DNA from: an uncultured Mycoplasmatota bacterium
Lineage (GTDB): Bacteria; Bacillota_I; Bacilli_A; RF39; UBA660
Assembly (NCBI GenBank): GCA_947297555.1
Contig: CAMYTM010000008.1
Span: 1-10,740, forward strand
Direction of reading: 5' to 3'
DNA: 10,740 nt
The notes under the pieces were generated by a model, which had not been told where the DNA came from, did no database searches, and saw only the letters and a program-made list of their open reading frames with translations. How positions within the stretch are numbered: position 1 is the stretch's first letter; each line of letters starts with the position of its first letter. This document shows positions 5,507 through 10,740 of the stretch, in pieces. The translations under genes and the position numbers were made by a program.

Positions 5507-6247
5507 ATGAAACAAAAACTATTTTTAGATGTAGGAATTGATAAAATTGATGCAAAATACAAATTGGACGAAAAAAAAACAAACTGTTTTAAAACTACAC
5601 ACTATGTGGTAGCAAAAGAAACCAAAAAGGAAGTAAAAAAAGAAGTGGGAGATTATTATGTAATCCAATTTACATATGAAACATTACTTACAAAAGAAAA
5701 TATTCTTACAAAAGAGGTAGAACGTATTTTAAAATTATTATTAAAAAAATACCAAAAAACAAAAAAAGTTCTAGTGATAGGACTTGGAAATAAAGAGGTG
5801 GATGGGGATGCTTTAGGGTGTATTACCACAGAAAAAATAGTGGCAACCAATCAATACCATGATTTTCTAACGCTTCCTAAGATTGCTTTATTTAATCCCT
5901 CTGTCACGGAAAAAACAGGAATAAATTCTTTTAAACTGATTGAAATGGTAGTGGGAGACTTAAAACCTGATGTCATTATTATGATCGATTCTTTAGCAAC
6001 CAAATCAGAAGAGTATTTAAATAGTGCCATTGAAATTAACGATACAGGAATTATTCCAGGAAGTGCCTTAAATGCTTCCAAAGAGATTTGCTATAAAACA
6101 TTCGGAATTCCGGTTTTGTCTGTTGGTGTTCCATTATGCTTAGAACTAAATAAAAAGTTTTATACAAGTGTTCTGATTCACGAAGTGATGGAATCGTCTT
6201 CTGCAATTATTGCAAATAGTTTAAATGATATTTTTCTAAAAAAATGA
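5507..6247 (+). CDS. gpr: germination protease GPR (short form)
   Basis: GPR degrades small acid-soluble spore proteins during germination, releasing DNA and amino acids. It is made as a zymogen in the forespore. The 246-residue product carries VLVIGLGN then DALG (D101) and KPDVIIMIDSLA (D161), matching the two essential aspartates of Bacillus GPR. It also has DTGIIPGSA and FGIPVLSVGVP. It is much shorter than the roughly 370-residue Bacillus enzyme; the region after GVP and the N-terminal part are reduced. Only about five residues precede the FLDVGID segment that corresponds to RTDLAVE. ATG 5507 has AGGAGGA 6 nt upstream; an earlier frame start at 5456 was rejected. It lies next to rpsT and upstream of spoIIP, as in Bacillus. 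Confidence 0.93.
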   Translation: MKQKLFLDVGIDKIDAKYKLDEKKTNCFKTTHYVVAKETKKEVKKEVGDYYVIQFTYETLLTKENILTKEVERILKLLLKKYQKTKKVLVIGLGNKEVDGDALGCITTEKIVATNQYHDFLTLPKIALFNPSVTEKTGINSFKLIEMVVGDLKPDVIIMIDSLATKSEEYLNSAIEINDTGIIPGSALNASKEICYKTFGIPVLSVGVPLCLELNKKFYTSVLIHEVMESSSAIIANSLNDIFLKK

Positions 6248-6284
6248 CACAAAATGATAAAGTCTTTTCCTACAAAAAAGTGTA

Positions 6285-6293
6285 TGCTATAAT
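6285..6293 (+). promoter_or_regulatory. extended -10 promoter of the 145-residue gene
   Basis: TG-C-TATAAT (6285-6293) within a 12-base string also found in the mscL promoter. The -35 region (6265-6270) is poor. The leader is about 18 nt. It is of vegetative type, unlike the gpr promoter upstream. Confidence 0.65.
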
Positions 6294-6317
6294 AGTTAGC
6301 CTAGAGGAGGACATTTT

Positions 6318-6755
6318 ATGTTTGGAAAAAATAAAAAAACAATTGTAGAAAAGTTGATTGATAATTTTACTGGTTCTTCTTTTGGTGATAGGAACTATCA
6401 AATGAAAGATAAATACGCAGCCGACCAGTTAATAGTGGCGAATTTTGAAAGAATCCCAAAGCGAAAAACGGAATTTGGACTAATCATAGAAACAACAGAA
6501 CAAAAATATATCTTTGAACCTGTTAAAGATGGTGAAAAAATAAAATATAGAGAAATTTTTACGGGATTTATTGCAAATGATGAAGACGAATATTTGAATT
6601 TACCTTATGTTGTAAATCCCGTATCATTTACAGATTATTTTCCTGAAACGGTTGGAATAGAAGTACCTAAATTAAGTTTATTATGGGCTTTAAACGATAT
6701 TAATTACCCAAAAGAAAAAACAGAAGGACAACAATTAAAAAGAGAGAAAAAATAA
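6318..6755 (+). CDS. uncharacterised 145-residue soluble protein
   Basis: Not recognised. The frame is clearly real: GGAGG at 6306-6310 lies 7 nt before ATG 6318, there is a promoter at 6285-6293, and a strong terminator at 6791-6822 follows. The protein has no signal peptide or membrane helix. It begins with a basic stretch, then mixed alpha/beta-looking sequence with short beta-like runs (FGLIIET, YIFEPV, IFTGFIA) and ends with a charged, lysine-rich tail. There are no cysteines and no obvious catalytic motif. It lies between gpr and spoIIP, which are adjacent in Bacillus, as a self-contained transcription unit, so it is probably an inserted, lineage-specific housekeeping gene rather than a sporulation gene. 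Confidence 0.85.
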   Translation: MFGKNKKTIVEKLIDNFTGSSFGDRNYQMKDKYAADQLIVANFERIPKRKTEFGLIIETTEQKYIFEPVKDGEKIKYREIFTGFIANDEDEYLNLPYVVNPVSFTDYFPETVGIEVPKLSLLWALNDINYPKEKTEGQQLKREKK

Positions 6756-6790
6756 GTTTTAAATGCTAATAAAATGATGAAGAAACAGAC

Positions 6791-6822
6791 AAAAGGAAAA
6801 AGAAATTTGTTTTCCTTTTTTT
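6791..6822 (+). terminator. rho-independent terminator before spoIIP
   Basis: A 10-bp stem AAAAGGAAAA (6791-6800) / TTTTCCTTTT (6810-6819) with a 9-nt loop and T run to 6822. It separates the 145-residue gene from spoIIP, so spoIIP needs its own promoter. The best candidate is the region around GTATACTT (6849-6856), which only partly resembles a sigma-E -10. Confidence 0.8.
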
Positions 6823-6876
6823 GTGACATTTTTTTCTATATGGAATCAGTATACTTAAGAAAAAAGGGTGAAGATT

Positions 6877-7830
6877 ATGAAAAAAAGAATCAAAACAAAA
6901 AGAAGACTAAAATTTAGATATAAAATCCTTTTCAGTATGACAATCGCTCTAACTACTTTTCTTTTTATCTTTAATCTGCTTTACAATAAGTTCTTAATTA
7001 AATTAGATAATGAGACATTAATCAATCATTTAGTAGATTATAATTTAAATACAAAAAAAACACATAATATTTTTTACGATATCGTGAATTTAAACAGTAC
7101 TAATTTTTTACTAAAATATACATTAGGTGTTGATAGTTTAAAAGAAGATGGAGAGGAGATAGTAGATGGAATAGAGGCAGGGTATATAGAAGATCCCTAT
7201 GACAACACTATAAAAGATCCAATTGTTTACATATACAATACACACCAAACAGAAGGATATCAAAAGAGTAATAATGCTTCTTATAATATAACACCAAGCG
7301 TTTTAATGGCCTCTTATATTTTAAGAGAATCTTTAAATGATTTAGGAATTCCTTCTATGGTAGAAACAAATGACATTGCAGAACTTTTAAGAGTACATAG
7401 TTGGAAATATTCTTATTCCTATGCGGCTTCTAAAATTTTACTTGAAGATGCTATTAAAAAAAATCCGAGCCTTTCGTTTTTTATTGATTTACATCGTGAT
7501 TCTAGTTCTTATGACATAACTACCACTACTGTAGAAAATAAAAAATACGCTAAAGTTTTATTTGTTATTGGAAAAGACAATCCAAATTATGAGAAGAATT
7601 TAAAAATGGCAGAAACTATCAATGCTTACATAAAAGAAAAAGATGCAAAACTTTCTAGAGGGATTTCTCAAAAAGGAGGAAGTGGAGTAAATGGCATCTA
7701 TAACCAAAATGTCAGTCCTAACGCTATTCTAATTGAAGTAGGAGGTCAATATAATAATATAACAGAAATTAATAATACATTATCTCTACTTGCAGAAGCG
7801 ATACATCATTATGTAAAAGGAGAATCGTAA
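6877..7830 (+). CDS. spoIIP: stage II sporulation protein P (amidase/endopeptidase)
   Basis: SpoIIP is a cell-wall hydrolase (N-acetylmuramoyl-L-alanine amidase and endopeptidase) that works with SpoIID and SpoIIM to dissolve septal peptidoglycan and drive forespore engulfment. The 317-residue product has a basic N-terminus, one membrane anchor (about 17-37) and an external catalytic domain. That domain holds IYNTHQTEGY (H123, E126), DLHRDSS (H206), VIGKDNPNYEKN, and NGIYNQNVSPNAILIEVGG (E287). These are the conserved metal-site and active-site motifs of the family. ATG 6877 lies 6 nt after AAGGGTG. A GTG at 6868 is part of that site and was rejected. TAATG overlaps the next gene, so the two are coupled. 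Confidence 0.96.
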   Translation: MKKRIKTKRRLKFRYKILFSMTIALTTFLFIFNLLYNKFLIKLDNETLINHLVDYNLNTKKTHNIFYDIVNLNSTNFLLKYTLGVDSLKEDGEEIVDGIEAGYIEDPYDNTIKDPIVYIYNTHQTEGYQKSNNASYNITPSVLMASYILRESLNDLGIPSMVETNDIAELLRVHSWKYSYSYAASKILLEDAIKKNPSLSFFIDLHRDSSSYDITTTTVENKKYAKVLFVIGKDNPNYEKNLKMAETINAYIKEKDAKLSRGISQKGGSGVNGIYNQNVSPNAILIEVGGQYNNITEINNTLSLLAEAIHHYVKGES

Positions 7831-8156
7831 TGAAGAAAAAAGATAAAAATCCTTTTTTTAAAATCTTAAGTGCACTTTTCCTTCTATTTATTAGTCTTTA
7901 TATCGCATTAGAAAGCGGTTATTACGAGGCCAAGGTGACAAAAAAAACAGCAATGACTGAGGAAAGCATAAAGAAATTTGAAAATGATATAAAAAATGGA
8001 AACCCAATCGATGTCAATTCTTATACTTACGTTGAACACCACGATTATAGTAATAACACAACCGATGCGGCAATTTTTATCGGTAGCAAAGTAGAATCTT
8101 TTATGTCTTCGGGAATTACTGAGATTTTTAATATTGTAAAATCCTTGTTTACTTAG
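7830..8156 (+). CDS. small membrane protein coupled to spoIIP (yqxA position)
   Basis: A 108-residue protein whose ATG overlaps the spoIIP stop (TAATG). In Bacillus the gene in this place is yqxA, which is also a small single-helix protein. Shared position and shape suggest the same family, but I cannot show sequence homology by eye. The product has a basic N-terminus, one membrane helix (about 9-27), a charged stretch (TEESIKKFENDIKNG), a polar middle (YVEHHDYSNN), and a C-terminal amphipathic helix (IGSKVESF to IVKSLFT). The C-terminal part is probably outside the cytoplasm. Its coupling to spoIIP suggests expression during sporulation. The function is unknown even in Bacillus. Confidence 0.85.
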   Translation: MKKKDKNPFFKILSALFLLFISLYIALESGYYEAKVTKKTAMTEESIKKFENDIKNGNPIDVNSYTYVEHHDYSNNTTDAAIFIGSKVESFMSSGITEIFNIVKSLFT

Positions 8157-8374
8157 AAATTTTTTTCTAATTCCAACTCCTATTAACAAACTAAGAATCT
8201 TGCCCAAAATCAAGAATAACGATTTACAAAAAGTTTAATTTTTCAAAGCATGAAAAGTAAGATGCAAATTGTTCCTTTATTTTAATAATAGATACAAGAA
8301 AATTCTTTTCTTCTAAAAATATTGCAAAAATTCATATAACCCTTTACAATAAGCACACAGAAAGGAAAATATCT
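8157..8374. other. 218-nt interval without a gene
   Basis: It contains stops in all plus frames and no credible small ORF. A weak inverted repeat TTAGAAA / TTTCTAA (8153-8170) overlaps the previous stop but has no T run beyond it. Its 3' end holds the promoter and ribosome site of the next gene. I see no convincing terminator. Confidence 0.6.
8322..8350 (+). promoter_or_regulatory. sigma-A promoter of the 249-residue gene before lepA
   Basis: TTGCAA (8322-8327), 17-nt spacer, TACAAT (8345-8350). Transcription starts near 8357, 18 nt before ATG 8375. The same -35 and spacing are used by rpsT, so this gene is likely vegetative. Confidence 0.7.
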
Positions 8375-9124
8375 ATGGAGGACAAAAACAAGTTGCGTGA
8401 TGCTTTATTTTCTCTATATTTTGAAGCAACAGAAGAAAATGTATTAGTAAAAGACTTTCTTCCAGATTTTTTAAAAATAGCCAATCTTTATCAAAAATTT
8501 AAAGACATTTTAAATTCCTGCTTAAAAGACTTTTCATGGTTTTATAATATAGAAACAATAAAATTACTAACATACAAAGAAACAACCTATTTCATTATAA
8601 AAGTATATATGTACAAATATTTAGTCATTGATTTTCAAAATAAAAAATCACTAAGTGAACAAGAAGTGATGTCAATTTTTAATCCTCAATTTTTTAATCA
8701 AAACTTTTCTGGATTAGAAAATCAAGACATAAATGAGGAATGGACATTTTATCACTTTTTAGAATGTAAAAGAAATATCAACAAAATTATAGAGTTTTAT
8801 ATGACTCATCAAGATATATTTGATTTACCTAACAAAATATATGCGGAATATCAAATAGGAGAGGCTTATACGTATTTAAGCATGAATCTTGCAAATAACA
8901 GAGCCCAATTAGGGTTTGAAACATTAAATCAATTTTTATACGAACAACTTTATTTACATTTAGATTTAACTCCCTCTAAAATGCAAGATGCTCAAAATAG
9001 AATGCCAAAAGAAAGAATGGAAGAGATGTTTTTAGAAATGGAGAAGATAAGAATCCCACTTTCTTCTATCCCTGCGTATTTTTTTAAGGAAGAAGTACTA
9101 GAACGTATACGAAGACTAAAATAA
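8375..9124 (+). CDS. uncharacterised 249-residue soluble protein
   Basis: Not recognised. AAAGGA (8361-8366) lies 8 nt before ATG 8375 and a good promoter precedes it, so the gene is real. The product has no signal peptide and no membrane helix. It is rich in aromatic residues and predicted to be mostly helical. A beta-like section lies near 64-86 (LLTYKETTYFIIKVYMYKYLVIDF), and a long helical half follows. Near the C-terminus is a charged helix KERMEEMFLEMEKIR. There is no metal-binding cluster or nucleotide-binding loop that I can see. It lies between the yqxA-position gene and lepA, which are neighbours in Bacillus, so it is an extra gene in the block. Confidence 0.85.
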   Translation: MEDKNKLRDALFSLYFEATEENVLVKDFLPDFLKIANLYQKFKDILNSCLKDFSWFYNIETIKLLTYKETTYFIIKVYMYKYLVIDFQNKKSLSEQEVMSIFNPQFFNQNFSGLENQDINEEWTFYHFLECKRNINKIIEFYMTHQDIFDLPNKIYAEYQIGEAYTYLSMNLANNRAQLGFETLNQFLYEQLYLHLDLTPSKMQDAQNRMPKERMEEMFLEMEKIRIPLSSIPAYFFKEEVLERIRRLK

Positions 9125-9176
9125 TTTCTTATAGGAGAAAATCCCTCTTTTTTCTTTCATTTTTAAAAAATTTCAG

Positions 9177-9182
9177 TATAAT
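9177..9182 (+). promoter_or_regulatory. -10 box of the lepA promoter
   Basis: TATAAT at 9177-9182 with a poor -35 (TTTCAT or CTTTCA, 9154-9160). The start would be near 9189, leaving a leader of about 12 nt. Only a weak terminator-like dyad with a T run (about 9133-9153) separates it from the previous gene. Confidence 0.55.
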
Positions 9183-9200
9183 ATAGAGTAGTGATGAAGA

Positions 9201-10740
9201 ATGAAACAAGAAAAAATTAGAAATTTTTCCATTATTGCTCATATAGACCATGGGAAAAGCACGCTCGCAGACAGAATGCTTGAAATAACCAATGCAATTG
9301 ATCAACGAGAAATGGTAAACCAAGTTTTAGACAATATGGATTTAGAAAGAGAACGTGGAATCACAATTAAATTAAATGCTGTGCGTCTTAATTATAAGTA
9401 TGAAGAGGAAGAATATATCTTAAATTTAATAGATACCCCAGGGCATGTCGATTTTTCTTATGAAGTTTCTAGAAGTCTCGCGGCATGTGAAGGAGCCATT
9501 TTAGTCGTCGATGCTGCACAGGGAATAGAAGCCCAAACTCTTGCCAATCTTTATCTTGCTATGGATTCTGATTTGACAATTATTCCTGTTATCAATAAAA
9601 TTGATTTGCCCAACGCTGATGTTCCCAAAGTAAAAGAAGAACTAAAAAAGGTTTTTGGATTTCGCGAAGAAGACATTTTGCTTTGTAGCGGAAAAACAGG
9701 AGTAGGAGTAAAAGAACTTTTAGATGCTGTTGTTGTACGTATTAATCCTCCAAAAAGCCATTTAGAAAATCCACTACGTGCTTTAATTTTTGATTCTTAC
9801 TTTGATCCTTATAAAGGAGTTGTTGCTTTGATTAAAGTTGTAGATGGCAGATTAAAACTAAAAGATACGATTAAAATGATGGCAAACAACACAAGTTTTG
9901 AAGTGACTGAATTAGGCGTCCATACTCCTAAAGAACTAAAATTAGATAGTTTAGAAAGCGGAGAAGTAGGATACATATGTGCCAGTATCAAAGACATTAC
10001 ATCGGTAGAAGTTGGAGATACCATTACTTTGGAAAAACAAAGCGCAACAACACCACTTGCTGGTTATAAGAAAATGAAACCTATGGTGTATTCTGGAATA
10101 TTCCCAGTAGAACCAAACAAATATGAAAATTTAAAAGAAGCCATTGAAAAATTAAAATTAAATGACGCGGCTTTAACCTTTGAACCAGAAACCTCAAGTG
10201 CTTTGGGATTTGGATTTAGAATTGGTTTTTTAGGATTATTGCACATGGACATTTTAATGACTCGAATTGAAAGAGAGTTTGGGATTGATATTATTGCAAC
10301 TAGTCCAAATGTTATTTATAAAGTAACCAAAACAGATGGAGAACTACTTGAAATAGATTCTCCTAATAAGATGATAGACAACACATACATAAAAAAAATA
10401 GAAGAACCTTATATATTTACCAATATTATTGTGCCAAGCGAATATATTGGAGCCATTATGGAATTATGTCAAAATAAAAGAGGCATTTATAAATCATTAG
10501 AATATATTGACGATACTCGAGTGAATATTCATTATGAAATACCTTTATCTGAAATAGTATATGATTTTTTTGATCGTTTAAAAAGTACAACCAAAGGATA
10601 CGCTTCTTTTGATTATGAACTTTGTGGTTATAAAGAATCTAATCTAGTAAAAATGGATGTGCTGTTAAATGGAGATGTAGTAGATGCATTATCTGTGATT
10701 GTTCATAAAGATTTTGCATACACAAGAGGACGTGCCATTG
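9201..10740 (+). CDS. lepA: elongation factor 4 (LepA), 3' end outside the window
   Basis: LepA is a ribosome-associated translational GTPase linked to 30S maturation and to back-translocation under ionic stress. The 513 codons present (of about 600) run open to the window edge. Motifs: G1 AHIDHGKS (13-20), G2 RGIT with T55, G3 DTPGH (78-82), G4 NKID (132-135), G5 SGK (163-165). Downstream come LepA-specific DSYFDPYKGVV and an EF-G-like domain with LGFGFRIGFLGLLHM. The missing part should include the LepA C-terminal domain. ATG 9201 is used because the N-terminus matches the family. The ribosome site is weak (GTGATG-like) and the leader very short, unlike other genes here. In Bacillus lepA follows yqxA and precedes hemN. 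Confidence 0.97.
   Translation, partial: MKQEKIRNFSIIAHIDHGKSTLADRMLEITNAIDQREMVNQVLDNMDLERERGITIKLNAVRLNYKYEEEEYILNLIDTPGHVDFSYEVSRSLAACEGAILVVDAAQGIEAQTLANLYLAMDSDLTIIPVINKIDLPNADVPKVKEELKKVFGFREEDILLCSGKTGVGVKELLDAVVVRINPPKSHLENPLRALIFDSYFDPYKGVVALIKVVDGRLKLKDTIKMMANNTSFEVTELGVHTPKELKLDSLESGEVGYICASIKDITSVEVGDTITLEKQSATTPLAGYKKMKPMVYSGIFPVEPNKYENLKEAIEKLKLNDAALTFEPETSSALGFGFRIGFLGLLHMDILMTRIEREFGIDIIATSPNVIYKVTKTDGELLEIDSPNKMIDNTYIKKIEEPYIFTNIIVPSEYIGAIMELCQNKRGIYKSLEYIDDTRVNIHYEIPLSEIVYDFFDRLKSTTKGYASFDYELCGYKESNLVKMDVLLNGDVVDALSVIVHKDFAYTRGRAI

Noticed and set aside
8153..8170. Inverted repeat TTAGAAA/TTTCTAA as terminator of the spoIIP unit
   Set aside because: It is short and purely AT-rich, and no T run follows on the plus strand.
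1..10740. Mobile elements, CRISPR arrays, phage genes or riboswitches
   Set aside because: No transposase or integrase motif, no regular direct repeats with spacers, and no long structured leader were found on either strand.

Overview
The window is AT-rich chromosomal DNA from a low-GC Bacillota, most likely a Bacilli-class relative with sporulation genes. The support is an rpsT - gpr - spoIIP - small membrane protein - lepA order that matches Bacillus (rpsT-gpr-spoIIP-yqxA-lepA), strong Shine-Dalgarno sites, a tRNA-Lys/tRNA-Leu(UAG) pair, and TGA used as a stop (standard bacterial code, not the Mycoplasma code). The species cannot be named from this sequence. I see no mobile element, CRISPR array or phage gene.

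Layout. 1-132: end of a tRNA cluster (3' part of a probable tRNA-Lys, then a complete tRNA-Leu(UAG)) followed by hairpin terminators. 212-495: no intact gene, only a start-less hydrophobic open frame on the minus strand. 496-927 (-): mscL. It is divergent from 1005-1630 (+), a NUDIX hydrolase gene broken by a one-base frameshift. 1673-3213 (+): three tandem members of an uncharacterised family sharing one N-terminal module. The first has a nonsense codon, the second is an intact two-helix membrane protein, and the third is a free-standing 53-residue module. miaA (3210-4094) overlaps the last one, so all four look like one translationally coupled operon under a near-consensus promoter at 1617-1644. 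4102-5064 (-): exported transglutaminase-like protein, convergent with miaA across a shared bidirectional terminator. 5114-5377 (-): rpsT.

5507-10740 (+) is the sporulation/translation block: gpr (spore protease, with a sigma-G-like promoter), an unknown 145-residue protein, spoIIP, a small membrane protein in the yqxA position, an unknown 249-residue soluble protein, and lepA, cut by the window end. The two unknown genes have their own vegetative-type promoters and interrupt an otherwise conserved gene order.

The gene starts used here follow Shine-Dalgarno placement and several differ from the longest open frame (mscL, NUDIX, miaA, transglutaminase, rpsT, gpr, spoIIP). The most interesting region is the 1673-3213 family: its first and third members are easily missed by ORF calling, because one has no usable start after its internal stop and the other is very short.
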